Source of the DNA: Papaver somniferum
Taxonomy: Eukaryota > Streptophyta > Magnoliopsida > Ranunculales > Papaveraceae
NCBI RefSeq assembly: GCF_003573695.1
Contig: NC_039358.1
Span: 193,788,418-193,852,417 of the forward strand
Reading direction: 5' to 3'
DNA length: 64,000 bases
Shown: in pieces, positions 33,963-47,518 of the stretch
Position numbering within the stretch: position 1 is the first letter of the stretch
How the letters are laid out: the number at the start of each line of letters is the position of its first letter
The notes under the pieces: model-generated
The model's input: only the letters and a program-made list of their open reading frames with translations
What the model was told of the DNA's origin: nothing
Database searches by the model: none
Translations under genes and position numbers: made by a program

Positions 33963-36774
33963 TAATCGCTGTCGTATGCGTCAAAAATAAATTACTTTCT
34001 CACTACTCAAAATATATAATATAACAAGGGTAAGAAAGGATCGTTCCTACAGAGAGGATCTAGGTTGTCAAATTATTTTGGTTTCCTATAAAAACAAGGG
34101 GGATTTCTTATTTTTATGTAAAGGAAAATAAACTAAAAGCAAATGATGAAATAAACAAGCAAATCAATAAGATGAAGATATTGGTCAAGGATTAGTTTTC
34201 ATTCACAAATATGAATTTATAACAATAACTAGAATTGAAATTTAATCTCAACTTATTCCTTAACCAATAATAAAATCTAGGTACTCATGGCATAAGAGTT
34301 CATCACAAGAAAAAAAATAAAAATTTTCATCTTTCTAAACCCTAGGCTAAAAGTAGAAGAGAAGATAATATCCTTATCTAAAAGGATATGAGACCCTTTT
34401 ATAGACTCCTTGTCTCTTTCTTAATTGCGTCAACTGGTCACCAAAAAAGAAACTCACTCTCTCTTAATTGCGTCAACTGGTCACCAAAAAAGAAATTCAA
34501 CCACGTGCTTTTCTTAACTTGGCCCACAACTCCAGTCCAGCCCATTAACTGATTGAATATCTGTCTAGTCAGTTTTGGAGAACCGACGGCCTAATTGGTT
34601 TCTTGTTCCACTGTCAATTCTCAGTGTATTCTAGCATTCAATCCACACCATAAGACACGGCATAGCTAAACTCCTTTCCTGCATCTTAACCTCAGCTACA
34701 TCCACTTCCTGCAACCAGCTGAGTAGCAACTGCCATCTTATCTGGAGTACCACCATAATTCTGTCATTTACAACCTCAATCTCCATATCAGTTCATTCTC
34801 ATTTGTTCACTGCAGCACCAGTTTCAATACTGCAATGCACAGCACCAGACTCAAGCCATCTCTTCCCTGCATTGCAACCAACATTCATTCTGCACACTCC
34901 CATCACAGCATCTCTTGTAGTTCTCACTGAATAAGAACTGAACCTGTAACTAGCTTTGGAAACCACTGTTCCATGAAAATCAACAACACCAGCAACATCA
35001 ACATTTATTCAATTCCACTAACACTGCCTGCGATGATTTTACTCGCAGTTCCCTTCAGTCCATTCCAACCTCCACCGTCAATACCGGCTGCAACTCTTTA
35101 CAGCTACACTTCCACTACATTCCAGTTCTTCTCCACTGCTCAGCACCAGCAATGTAACCTACACTTCAATCTCCATTGCAGCCAAATCCTCCAGAACCAC
35201 AATTGCAACTCCACCTTGCTGCAACTTCAAAAAGACACATAGCTTCGCTGCAGCTCCAATTCCCTTAATTCCAGCTGCGACTTCGAACACATTCTGCAGA
35301 AGCATCACCATCATAACCATTGCAAGCTCATCTTAGCAACTCCATCTGTGCAAATCCTTTCAGCAACCTCGAGCTCATATATCCCACTGCAAGCCATCAC
35401 TTCCATTTCTTTCTCGTAGCCAATTTGCACCTGCACTTGTTCTCGAGCATCATCAGTTCTCCCAGCTCAGCTCACACTACTTTTTACTCTAGCCTTCTGC
35501 AAACGTACAACTGCAGCACACAGGTTCATCTCATTCTCCATCTTCAATACAAATCCACCATAGCTCAGCCATCACAATTGCAAGGCCTCCTAAAATGCTC
35601 TCAGTTTCTCTGTCATCACATGCATACTCCATAGTCCATCAACTTCAGACCAATACCACAGGTTCAGCTCCATAATTTCTGCAACTTGAGCTACATCCAC
35701 CATCAATGCCTTCGCTGCCAATTTCCTGCAATCTTTTGTAGCTTCATAACCACCTAACTCAGGCCACAGACTCAACTCCTCCAATTTCTTTGTGCTTCTC
35801 TGCAACCCATTCATCCCGTCACAACCAACCAATAACCTCAGTTCAGGCCTGCCTGCACCATTGTTAACATCACCACCAACTCAGCTGCACCGTAAACTAT
35901 ATGCAACCCCAGAAATCACCAATACACCACTCTGCCATTTCCATCTCAAAATCACTGGAACCATTTGTTCTTGATCTGCAGTTCAATTCCTCCACCAGAA
36001 CTGCACTTGCAACAGCTGCATCTCAGCTCATGCCTCATACTCAAACCTTCCATGACACAATTTCAACATAAATCCAGCTTCTTCTCTGATTCCACCAGAA
36101 ACCCTAACTGAGCTCCTTTTTCAACAGAGACCACCACAAACCCTAACTTCTTTGTGATACCTCCAACTACAAATTCAACCAAAAGCCATCTCAATTCCAC
36201 CGTGTTTACTCTCAATTTCCATTTCTTGGTCTCCTCCATCGAAGCTTCAATCAACAGCTACATAACCCATTGATCTCAATCTTCTTCTCTATCACTGCAT
36301 CAGCCTCATTATCTTCTCTGATTTGTATATTCAAACTTAAATTCAGTCTAATTCCCATCATTTCTTCATCAATTCCTCCTTCTTAAACACGAATCCATCG
36401 CCGGTGAGAACCCTTATTACAGCGTCTAAGTCTGTGTTAGAAGAAATGAGACAGAACTTTGTGTTTTCTGAATCTCGACCTGATTCGATTAGAGTATATT
36501 GGATGGGGTTAGGTGGCTGCCCTGATCCAACTGTTCTGGTGCTCCAGCAATCCTTGTTTGAGGGACAATTGAGACCTGTGTCCTGCTAGCTCCAAGTCCG
36601 TGAACACACATAGCCTCTGAATGATGAATTTTGCCTATATTTCTCTTCTTTCATGTCAATAACTCCAAAACACCTATAAACTCAAAATCAAACATAAGAT
36701 ACATAATTTACAAGAAAACTCGCATAGAAAGCATAAACAATAGATAAATATCAAGGTGTTTTAGAAACCTATCA
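33963..36774 (-). repeat. 3' LTR of element B, 2812 bp
   Basis: The minus strand starts TGATAGGTTTCTAAAACACC. It is 40 bp longer than its partner, mainly through a tandem duplication of about 43 bp (ttaattgcgtcaactggtca at 34421 and 34464). A TATA (TATAAAAG, minus) is at about 34396-34403. The region 34640-36060 is rich in tgca/ctgca words, giving many spurious ORFs. Confidence 0.9.
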
Positions 36775-36813
36775 AATTCTCCCACACTTAGACTTTGCTA
36801 GTCCTCGAGCAAA
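36775..36813 (-). other. Terminal hairpin and polypurine tract of element B
   Basis: Minus strand: TTTGCTCGAGGACTAGCAAA (arms TTTGCT/AGCAAA) then GTCTAAGTGTGGGAGAATT directly before the 3' LTR. The 20-bp hairpin is identical in element E at 52644-52663. Confidence 0.75.
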
Positions 36814-38709
36814 TCAAACAAAACAATTCTAAAACATACATACAACTCCGTCGTAGAGGCTACGGTCACACTTAGCACGTATAACAAGCCTTTAAACCCC
36901 TAGGTGTCCCTAGTGGATGAGTTATAGTCTTGTGAAGGTTTACAAGAGATATACTCACAAAACCTATATTTCCAACTTACTAGTTCTCCGTAATAATAGC
37001 ATCCAACACGCTAAGAAGACATAGAGATTCTGCACACTAGTCATAAGAAGTTAGACACATAAATGAACACAATCTCATCCTTAAAAGTTGAGAGAGAAAT
37101 AACCATCCCTTATCGAAAGAAATTCGGGTTCCGAGTGATCAAAAGTCTCGACTCTGCCTCACAAGAAAGGGTTTTATGAAGTTGCTCTCAATAATAAATA
37201 GCTTTTTATGGGTCACACATGTGTCCAGGTAGGAATGAAGAGAGAATCCTGTGACACGTTGAATAGTAGGAAAGCCAAACCCTCCGAGTTGTTTTGAAAA
37301 CCCACATCTTTTATTCATTTTGAAAATCCTTTTTTCTGACGATCTCTAAGAAAGGAAATCAACCACTTAACAAAGGTGGGAATATGCTTACTTACCTCGT
37401 TATCCGTTCGACGTGCAGTTAGCACCACTCTCACAGCATCCATAGAAACGTCTTCGGTCTTCAATCCTTGTCTTCATCTTCGTCTTCGGTCTTCAACTCT
37501 TGGTGATGAAATCTTGAACTTCGTAGAATCTTGACAATGTGATTCTTTCCTCTAATTCCTTATTGCTTGAAACTTCATTGTGGATATTCCTTCTTTCCAT
37601 TGGCTTTATTGAAAGAATAAAAAACTAAAAACGAACTATACAAACCCAAAATATGATGCAATAAAAAAAAATTCTTTTTTTTCTTTTTTTTTTCCATAAG
37701 ATGCAAGATAAATAAAGTAAATACAAAATGAAAACACACAAAATATTAAAACTAATGATGAACCTAATAAAATTGTCTCTTGTCTTTTTTTTTTTTTTTT
37801 TTTTGACAAGGGACTAGCATAAATGACCATGTCCCAAGTTTTTCTTTTTCTTTTGAGACAAGAGAAAATAATACAAATACAAAATAAAGATAAAATAAAA
37901 ATGCAAGTACAAAGGCCATGGTGTAAGTACTTTACCGCTTGATTCTTCACAACTTGTATGTCTCGATATCATAAACTTTTTGAATTCTCATCTTGATAAT
38001 CTTCACTCTTGTACAATAGTCTTCAACTTGTAAAACTTCTGCTCCTTGTCTTGTTTTTATACTTGAATCTGAATCTGCTCATTTCTATATTGTTGCTTGT
38101 AAACCTTGAATGTCTTCAACTTTCCTTCGAATTTGTGATGCTCCTCTTGTTGATGATGATGGTGTTTCTATCGATCTGTTGGTGTAGAGAGAGATAAAGT
38201 GGATGGTGCTACTGCGAACAAGATTACAAGTGGTATGTAAGTTAGCAATTCGATGTCACCACCATGATTGACAAAATAGCACTCAAGAGATCAAAATGGT
38301 GCTTCTATTGGTGGGAGGTTGGGTAACTCACCATTCTACCCGGAGTTTGCGTACGGTGACCCACACTCTAAAAGCACATATTTAGACGGGTACAAAGAAG
38401 TGAAGGTCGGTGCCTCTCATGATGTAACATAGGTAGTCTCCACTATAGGGGATCACAAATCTAATACCGAATTCAGTCTGCACCTCATTTGCCACTGGCA
38501 TGGTTAAATCCAACTTTAACTCTCATACAAGTAAGAAACCCGATCACGTTCTCTGTCATCTCTAGGTTCAGTCACTCTTATGATAATTTCGATGTAATAT
38601 TAGCGACATGTATACTATGTGACTCTAAACTAACTACAAGTTGGAGTTATTCATGCACTAATTTACAAAAAAGTTGAAAAATCATGAAAAATTTACAATG
38701 CAAGCTTAA

Positions 38710-38751
38710 CCACTTCCCCACACTTAAACTTTACATTGTCCTCAATGTAAA
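38710..38751 (-). other. Internal hairpin and second polypurine tract of element B
   Basis: Minus strand: an inverted repeat with 9-bp arms (TTTACATTG/CAATGTAAA around AGGA, 38730-38751), then GTTTAAGTGTGGGGAAGTGG. It lies about 310 bp beyond the end of the ORF. The same module occurs in element E at 51618-51660. Confidence 0.7.
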
Positions 38752-39060
38752 TTGAATCGTCCAAAGAAAGTCAAGGTGGGAAATCATATAATGATATGCG
38801 ACAAGAAATCAGAAAAAGTAAATACAAGACAAGAAAAAGCTAAAAACAAAACAAGAATACAAAAATAAGACAAGAAATACTCATCGTATGGGTTGCCGCC
38901 CATTTAGCGCTTGGTTTAAAGTCGTCCGCCCGACTATAACCTTGCAAGATTCATTCCCCATATACCAACAATCTGAAAAGTTGGGGATCCTTCCACGTAA
39001 CATGTTTTGCAAACACTAGCTTCACACAAATATCAGTTTCATAAAACATAAACGAAGCTA

Positions 39061-40373
39061 TTAACCGATAGAAGTTTCCCCACACTTATTCTTTTCTACA
39101 CTTGGAAGTGTATAAAGAACATAAAAATCAGGAACTTCTATGGTTTTTTCTTTGCAAACATCCATAGTATGAGAATCAAATGTTTCTAATGGCGGAAATC
39201 GAGAAACAAAGTCGTTCAACAATATTCTCGAAGCACATACATTCATACCAATAAGAGGTAAAGAAGAAGAAACAATATGCAAAGGGTTAGACAAACCTTT
39301 CACAATATCTTGTAGCTCGGAATCCTTTTCATCCTTGAAAAAATCAAGTGAATTGTTTACCTCTTGTATATCATGGTCCTCTATCAAACCTTGCAACCAT
39401 TCTTTGTCAGTTTCTGCCTTAACTAAAGTTTCGACATATACATCATCGTTACAATCCTTTGCAAGCTCCATTGGGTCTTCCACAATATTGGTCATATCGG
39501 TTTCACTCTCAACACACTCCTCTTTGTTGTAAGGCACATACTCTTTTGCGGCTCCAAATTTCGCTACAAGGAACTTTTTTAGAAGACTCAAAAATGCATC
39601 ATCCTCAAGCTCCACTCTTTGAATAGGCTCTTGATCATTATAAAGATCAATGCTTGAGTAATCTACACAAGTGTCAACATATTACTCTTCGTCTTCATTT
39701 TGATCCAAAAAAGATTCCGATGTACACCTTTGGGAAATGTCACCATGAGTTGGTTCAAGCGATGTATCTTCATAATCATCATCACTTTCATAGTTATCAT
39801 AAGATTGGTTCTCGCTGAATTTAGTGTTGCTAATCTCAATCTATCCTTTTGAATAGGTGAATGATCATTATTAAGATCAAGAGTTGAGGTAGCTACACAA
39901 TTATCAATAAAAGACCCCAAAGGTTGGCCCTTTTCAACATTAGCGTCAATCAAATATTCATCACAAACCATAGGCACATTAGAATAGTTATTGTTTTTAA
40001 AACAAAGTTCTTCCTCATACCTTTCTTCTTTGATTTGATCAATACCTCTTTGTAAGTTAGCAATACTTTCACGAAGTTCTTGGAGTTGCTCTTCTGTAGC
40101 CTCTTTATCTTTTTGGAACTCTTGTTGTACAAAGTTGGAAACTTTGTCTAGAAATTCAGAGACTTTTTGTTCACGAGCATAAGAATCCTCCCATCCTTGT
40201 GTTTGTTCACACACATACCCGGCATAAGGTTGTTGAGGAAAACCATAAGGATCCATGGAATATTGGTCATAGCCAATGAATTGGTTTTTATTATACCCCT
40301 GGAATTGTTGGAAGTTGTCATGTTGTTGAGATTGTTGGAAACCGTATCCATTGTTCCAATATGCTTCATCCAT
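39061..40373 (-). pseudogene. Gag-position protein of element B, Tyr/Gln/Asn-rich then coiled-coil and acidic
   Basis: The start MDEAYWNNGYGF lies about 100 bp after the primer site. The N-terminal part is a low-complexity Gln/Tyr/Asn/Phe segment, followed by a coiled coil (EATEEQLQELRESIANLQRG). A frame change near 39840-39850 and another near 39620-39660 lead into the second open part (39615-39061), which is acidic and ends with LPLIGMNVCASRILLNDFVS and a short tail. I know no family for it. It sits where Athila elements have gag but lacks a zinc knuckle. The C-terminal motif is echoed in element E, so the protein is probably a conserved gene of these elements. Confidence 0.55.
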
Positions 40374-40476
40374 AATAGGTACCTGAAACACGATTCTCAA
40401 AACAAGGTTAAAAATTAGAAAATAAAACAAAACTAAAAACAAGAAAATAAGATACCAAAAACAAGTGACAACCGCT

Positions 40477-40497
40477 GCCTCCCCGGCAACGGCGCCA
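40477..40497 (-). other. Primer binding site of element B, tRNA-Asp type
   Basis: Minus strand TGGCGCCGTTGCCGGGGAGG, 5 nt from the 5' LTR; the classic Athila site. Confidence 0.9.
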
Positions 40498-40502
40498 TAA
40501 TT

Positions 40503-43274
40503 TGATCGCTGTCGTATGCGTCAAAAATAAATTACTTTCTCACTACTCAAAATATATAATATAGCAAGGGTAAGAAAGGATCGTTCCCACAGAGAGGATC
40601 TAGGTTGTCAAATTGTTTCGGTTTCCTATACAAACAAGGGGGATTTCTGATTTTTATGTAAAGGAAAATAAACTAAAAGCAAATGATGAAATAAACAAGA
40701 AAACCAATAAGATGAAGATATTGGTCAAGGATTAGTTTTCATTCACAAACATTAATTTGTTACAATAACTAGAATTGAAATTTAATCTCAACTTATTCCT
40801 TAACCAATAATAAAATCTAGGTACTCATGGCATAGGAGTTCATCACAAGAAGAAAAATAAAAGTTTCCATCTTTCTAAACCCTAGGCTAAAAGTAGAAGA
40901 GAAGATAATATCCTTATCTAAAAAGATATGAGACCCTTTTATAGACTCCTTGTCTGTCTCTTAATTGTGTCAACTGGTCACCAAAAATGAAACTCAACCA
41001 CATGCTTTTCTTAACTTGGCCCACAACTCTAGTCCAACCCATTAACTGATTGAATATCTGGATTGTCAGTTTTGGAGAACCGACGACCTAATTGGTTTCT
41101 TGTTCCACTGTCAATTCTCAGTGTATTCTAGCATTCAATCCACACCATAAGACACGGCATAGCTCAACTCCTTTCCTGCATCTGAACCCCAGCTACATCC
41201 ACTTCCTGCAACCAGCTGAGTAGCAACTGCCATCTTATCTGGAGTACCACCGCAATTCTGTCATTTACAACCTCAATCTCCATATCAGTTCATTCTCATT
41301 TGTTCACTGCAGCACCAGTTTCAATACTGCAATGCACAGCACCAGACTCGAGCCATCTCTTCCCTGCATTTCAACCAACATTCATTTTTCACACTCCCAT
41401 CACAGCATCTCTTGTAGTTCTCACTGAATAAGAACTGAACCTGTAACTAGCCTTGGAAACCACAGTCCCATGAAAATCAACAACAATAACAACATCAACA
41501 TTTATTCAATTCCACCAACACTGCCTGCGATGATTTTACTCGTAGTTCCCTTCAGTCCATTCCAACCTCCACCGTCAATACCGGATGCAAATCTTTACAG
41601 CTACACTTCCACTGCATTCCAGTTCTTCTCCGCTGCTCAGCACCAGCAATGTCACCTACACTTCAATCTCCATTGCAGCCAAATCCTCCAAAACCACAAT
41701 TGCAACTCCACCTTGCTGCAACTTCAAAAAGACACATAGCTTCGCTGCAGCTCCAATTCCCTTAATTCCAGCTACGACTTCGAACACATTCTGCAGAAGC
41801 CTCACCATCATAACCATTGCAAGATCATCTCAGCAACTCCATCTGTGCAAATCCTTTCAGCAACCTCGAGCTCATATATCCCACTACAAGCCATCACTTT
41901 CATTTCTTTCTCGCAGCCAATTTGCACCTGCACTTTTTCTCGAGCATCATCAGTTCTCCCAGCTCAGCTCACACTACTTTTTACTCTAGCCTTCTGCAAA
42001 CGTACAACTGCAGCACACAGGTTCATCTCATTCTCCGTCTTCAATACAAATCCACCATAGCTCAGCCATCACAATTGCAAGGCCTCCTAAACTGCTCTCA
42101 GTTTCTCTGTCATCACATGCATACTCCATAGTCCATCAACTTCATACCAATACCACAGGTTCAGCTCCATAATTTCTGCAACTTGAGCTACATCCACCAT
42201 CAATGCCTTCGCTGCCAATTTCCTGCAATCTTTTGTAGCTTCATAACCACCTAACTCAGGCCACAGACTCAACTCCTCCAATTTCTTTGTGCTTCTCTGC
42301 AACCCATTCATCCCGTCACAACCAACCAATAACCTCAGCTGTTCAGGCCTGCCTGCACCATTATTAACATCACCACCAACTCAGCTGCAACATAAACTAC
42401 ATCCAACCCCAGAAATCACCAATACACCACTCTGCCATTTCCATCTCAAAATCACTGGAACCCATTTGTTCTTGATCTGCAGCTCAGTTCCTCCACCAGA
42501 ACTGCACCTGCAACAACTGCATCTCATCTCATGCCTCATACTCAAACCTTCCATTATACAAGTTCAACATAAATCCAGCTTCTTCTCTGATTCCACCAGA
42601 AACCCTAACTGAGCTCCTTTTTCAACAGATACCACCAAAAACCCTAACTTCTTTGTGATACCTCCAATTACAAATTCTAAAAAACCCCATCTCAATTCCA
42701 CCGTGTTTACTCTCAATTTCCATTTCTTGGTCTCCTCCATCAAAGCTTCAATCAACAGCTAAATAACCCATCGATCTCAATCTTCTTCTCCATCACTGCA
42801 TCAGCCTCATTATCTTCTCTGATTTGTATCTTCAAACTCAAATTCAGTCTAATTCCCATCATTCCTTCATCAATTCCTCCTTCTTAAACTCGAATCCATC
42901 GTCGGCGAGAACCCTTATTACAGCGTCTAAGTCTGTGTTAGAAGAAATGAGACAGAACTTTGTGTTTTCTGAATCTCGACCTGATTCGATTAGAGTATAT
43001 TGGATGGGGTTAGGTGGTTGCCCTGATCCAACTGTTCTGGTACTCCACAATCCTTGTTTGAGGGACAATTGAGACCTGTGTCCTGCTAGCTCCAAGTACG
43101 TGAACACACATAGCCTCCGAATGATGAATTTTGCCTATATTTCTCTTCTTTCATGTCAATAACTCCAAAACACCTATAAACTCAAAATCAAACATAAGAT
43201 ACATAATTTACAAGAAAACTCGCATAGAAAGCATAAACAATAGATAAATATCAAGGTGTTTTAGACACCTATCA
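40503..43274 (-). repeat. 5' LTR of element B, 2772 bp
   Basis: Partner of 33963-36774 and very similar to it. Minus-strand TATA at about 40937-40943. Starts TGATAGGTGTCTAAAACACC and ends CAGCGATCA on the minus strand. Confidence 0.9.
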
Positions 43275-43773
43275 CCTTGATCAGTGTGAGATTGATTAGG
43301 GATCAACTACATTCCATCCTGAAGTTAACTTGGAGTAGGCTAGTGTCTGTAGCGTCTTAATACAGTGTGGTATTCAAATCTGGACTAGGTCCCGGGATTT
43401 TTCTACATTTGCGGTTTCCTCGTTAACAAAACTTCTGGTATCTGTGTTAATTCTTTTCTGCATTATATTTTGTTATAATAAAAATATCACAGGTTGTGCG
43501 TTAAGTTCAATCAGTTCTTGAATCCGACCTTTGGGTTGTTGATTGAATTGGTTGACACTTGGATATTGGTTTGTGATATCGTCCAAGTTGTTTCTCTTAT
43601 TCAATCGGGCTCGCAAGTTCCTATTTTGTTTGATTGCGGATTCAATTGAAAAATCGAGATACAAACTCTTGGATATATTTCCATTGATTGACTCTGGATG
43701 TTTAGTTGATTCTATTGGAATTATATTGCAGTTGTCCATACAGGTTGCTAAGCGAAAGATTGGGTGTGTTTGT

Positions 43774-46200
43774 TGTTAGAGCATAGCTCGGTCGACCTCG
43801 CATGCGTTGCTATATCAAGCATGTTTGTCAATGTTATGGATCAAAACTATGAGTCTTGATTTCTAGTCTATTATAGCTAAGTCTCGGACTAGGATAGAAA
43901 AGTGTAGTTGAGCTCAAGGACTTCATGGCGATTCATCATACAACGACGAAGATCTACTCAAGGAACCGTGGAACTTCATCGACAAAAAGGTATGTGGAGA
44001 CTTGAACTTATATATCACTCAAAAGTCTATCTATTTTATCTCCTACTTCTTATGAGAAAAACAGTAGTATACTATATAGACTGGATCATACACATTTGAC
44101 ATTTCGAGCTGAGTATTCACTACTTATCTTTTTCTCGAAATCGTGTGTTGGTAAAGCGTGTCGCTTTGATCAAGTTTATCTTCACCTAGTGACGAAAGTC
44201 ATGAAAAGTTTCAATTACTTTGAGAATTGCTCTGACGTGAAACGGTCTGTGAATAACGGCTATATAACGTCCTCGGATAATGTCTCAATGATTGGAATGA
44301 GGGTTTAGATTACATAACCATGTATTCCTTAATCCGAAGTTTTCGAACTTTGTTGATTGAGAGAAACCAGAGGAATTAGCTTTGCCAAGTCCGCGAACTC
44401 AGTTTGCGAACTTAGTCCTCGAACTGACGGAAGTTCTCTTTCCGAGAATTTCTGCTGGGATTTTCCAAAAACTCGTTTGCGTGTTTAGTCCGCGAACTCA
44501 TTCCGCGAACCTAGTCCGCAACTGGCGGAAGTCTCTTTGCCGAGATTTTCTGCTGAGTTTGGAAAAACTCTGCCGGTTGCCTTAAGTCCGCGAACTTGTT
44601 TGTGAGCTTATGTGGTTATGATCTAAAGATGTGCTCTGAACATGAAACTTAAATTACTATGGAATGATTTATGCAAACCGTGGCTATAAAGTTCATGAGC
44701 CGATTAACTGAATCGAATCATCTTTGTTTCAATTGTGTCTTGTGTAGTTACATAAGATCTCATAGCAATTTAACAACTCTCTAAGTAGTTCATTTGAGTC
44801 AGTTGAACTAGTTATGGTGAAGAAGAACTAGGTTAATATGAATTGCTCATATGGTTAACCTTTTGGGTCACTATGCTGAACCAACATACACGTACACGTT
44901 TGGGCATGGTTTTCATAAACCCAGTAAACGTCTACCCAAGTGTGTGTGACAAGCTAAGTTTTCGATCTAACGGTTGAGAAATATTAGCTTGAATCTAAAT
45001 CAGGTTTTCATCTAACGGTGAATATGGATTGCTTTGTAACTAAGGCAAAATCCTGATTTGAAGGCTATACAAAGGAGACATTTAGCATTGCGCAAAACTA
45101 ATCCCCACACGTCTGTGTGATACTAGTGCGCTCGCTAAAGTCAATTCTCCTTTAACCTTTGGTTTTCTTCTCTAAAACCAGGTTAACGACTTAAAGACTT
45201 CATTGGGATTGTGAAGCCAGACCGATACTATTTTTATCGTAGTTGTGTGATCTGATCTTGCGTCTTCTATCGTACGAGTACAATCTATTGATTGGCTTGA
45301 GATCGTGAGAGTTCTCCGATAGGCAAGATAAAGAAGTCACAAACATCTTCGTCTCACTGTTTGTGATTCCTCGACAAACCGCTTGTGTAGTCAAGAAGGA
45401 TTGTTGAGAGGCGATTGATTAATCTAGGCTGTTCTTCGGGAATATAAGACGGGATTATCAATTGGTTCCTGTTCACCTTGATTTTATATATTAAGACGGA
45501 ACAAAACCTAGGGTTTTTCTGTGGGAGACAAATTTATCCTTTGATAGACTTTTCTGTGTGAGACAGATTTGTTTATTATCAAGTCTGCGATTTTGGGTTG
45601 CAGCAACTCTTAGTTGTGGGTGAGATCAGCTAACGGAATCAAGTGCGCAGTATCCTGCTGGGATCATAGGCGTAGGAGTACAACTGTACCTTGAATTAGT
45701 GGGAAACTGATTGGGGTTCAACTATAGTCCAGTCCGAAGTTAGCTTGTAGTAGGCTAGTGTCTGTAGCGGATTTATATAGTGTGTATACAATCTGGACTA
45801 CGTCCCGGGGTTTTTCTGCATTTGCGGTTTCCTCGTTAACAAAACTTCTGGTTTCTGTGTTATTTCTTTTCCGCATTATATTTTTTATAATTGAAATAAT
45901 ACAGGTTGTGCGTTAAGGTCATCAATTGGAAATCCAACCTTTGGTTCTTGATTGATATTGACTGATCCTTGGATATTGGTCTTTGGTACCGTCCAAGTTA
46001 TTCCTTGTGTTTGATTAAAGACTCGCTATTGTTTTAGCTTGAGTAAATCAAAACAAGTGAGAGATATTGACTCCTTGAGATACTTTAATATAGATTGAGT
46101 TTTACTGTCTAGTTGGTTCTCTAGCAAAGTATTTCGGAGTTTGTCCATACAGATTGTTAATCGAATTATTTGGTGGTTTGGTTAGACCCCCGCTTTTTCA
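43774..46200 (+). repeat. 5' LTR of element C, about 2427 bp
   Basis: TGTTAGAGCATAGCTCGG to gacccccgctttttca. U3 repeats here are of the type tccgcgaact (44388-44600) instead of the gtacgcgtac type of A and F. TATA (tatacaaa) at 45066-45073, tatataaa in the partner LTR. Confidence 0.9.
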
Positions 46201-46202
46201 AT

Positions 46203-46216
46203 TGGTATCAGAGCAG
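46203..46216 (+). other. Primer binding site of element C, tRNA-iMet
   Basis: TGGTATCAGAGCAG three nucleotides after the LTR end. Confidence 0.9.
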
Positions 46217-47518
46217 GAAAACACACTAAGACCTCATCAGGCTGTGTTTGTAGCGATCTGACTCTATGGATAAGAGTATTATCTCTGACAACGCAACATC
46301 ATTACAGGCTTGCTCAGATAAGTTTCAAAGATTTGAAACCACTGAGGAAAACTCCTTCACGTCTCCTTCAGCCAAATCCACATTCAACTGGAGAAAATAT
46401 ATTGATGAACAGTTGGATGATCTCTCGGATGATAGTGATTTAGAATAAGGACAGAGTATTGATGAGGAAGTTTCTCAATACATCAAGTTGTTTAATCATG
46501 AATTGAAAGAAACAAGGACAACTGCTTGCTTGAGAAAGTACATGGGTCCTCTCTGTCAAGAAAACAGAAAGTTGAGAAAACTCTTCAAAGGTTATGATGG
46601 TGGATACAAACTGTTACAATCTACCGTTAAAGATCATGAAGAAGAGGTTCGCTCAAAAAAATCTGAATGTGATAATCTTCTTCGTAACCTCTGTATGTTA
46701 AAAGAGAGACTTGCCGAAACTGAAGCAAGATGTGAATCTCAACAGAAATGTTTCAATGACAAAGAATGCAGTCTTTTTACCAAAGAGAAATCCTTGGAAA
46801 CCAAACTCACTGCTGTTATTAATAAGGTAAAAATCACTGGAAGAGAATCTAAATAGGTTCGGTTCTAGCTATGCAAAACTGTCTTCTATACTGGGAGACT
46901 GTAAAGAACATCATGATAAACGTGGTCTGGGATATAAAGGAAGAGACGCTCCTAACAATGGTAAGATTAAGTTTGTTAAAGCTGTTAATATTTCTCCATG
47001 TGAAGAACCTGTGTCATCTTGCAAAAACAAGGATTCTACTTCTTCTAAATCTGCTCAAAAGAGAACTGCTGAACGTAAGTCCTTCAACTGCTATTACTGC
47101 GGAAACAAAGGATACTCTGAGCGAAGGTGTCGTCTTCAGATAAGGAATGAAAAACATCACAACATTCTTACTTGGATGTCTAAATAAGTTGTTAAACCTA
47201 TATCACATATTGGAATCAACCCTGCTCGGCCTCAAGGGATATACTATGATAAGGCTTTTCCTAATTATGTTTTCAAACCGAAGGGTGCCAACAATGGTGG
47301 AAGGAAAAACAACAAAAGTGTAACAAGTGCTGTAAATCAGTCTGGAAAGAGAAAAAGGAACAGGAGAAAGAAAAACGAGTTAAGTCCTTCTAATCTTCTC
47401 AAAAAGGACCATGAATTCAAGTCTTCCAACTCAGATTTTCTACACGTGAACAATAGGGTGTCTGATCTGAAGATCTGCATAAACAACCTAAGACGGAATA
47501 TCAAGAAAACAAGGAATG

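Larger units (their letters stand above)
36775..39060 (-). other. 3' non-coding region of element B
   Basis: No gene recognised over 2.3 kb. It ends on the LTR side with a hairpin plus polypurine module (36775-36813) and begins on the ORF side with a second such module (38700-38751). Homopolymer runs (poly-T at 37667-37690 and 37784-37804) are present, and the small ORFs around them are low complexity. Confidence 0.7.
33963..43274 (-). mobile_element. Element B: Athila-like non-autonomous gypsy element, 9.3 kb
   Basis: 3' LTR 33963-36774, 5' LTR 40503-43274, exact duplication CCTTG (33958-33962 and 43275-43279). The primer site matches tRNA-Asp (TGGCGCCGTTGCCGGGGA), as in Athila elements. 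The internal 3.7 kb encodes only a gag-position protein of unfamiliar type; no protease, RT or integrase is present. Confidence 0.9.

Noticed and set aside
37636..37950. 104-codon hydrophobic minus-strand ORF in element B
   Set aside because: Created by poly-T/poly-A tracts (Lys and Phe runs); low complexity and no counterpart in element E.
35590..42329. 80-codon minus-strand ORF near-identical in both LTRs of element B (35590-35832 and 42087-42329)
   Set aside because: The LTRs are almost identical throughout, so conservation proves nothing, and several overlapping ORFs occur in the same tgca-rich low-complexity tract.
36404..43072. ORF with ITASKSVLEEMRQNFVFSES in both B LTRs, looking like a host exon
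   Set aside because: It lies inside LTR sequence of a defined element in both copies; no splice or gene context supports a host gene.
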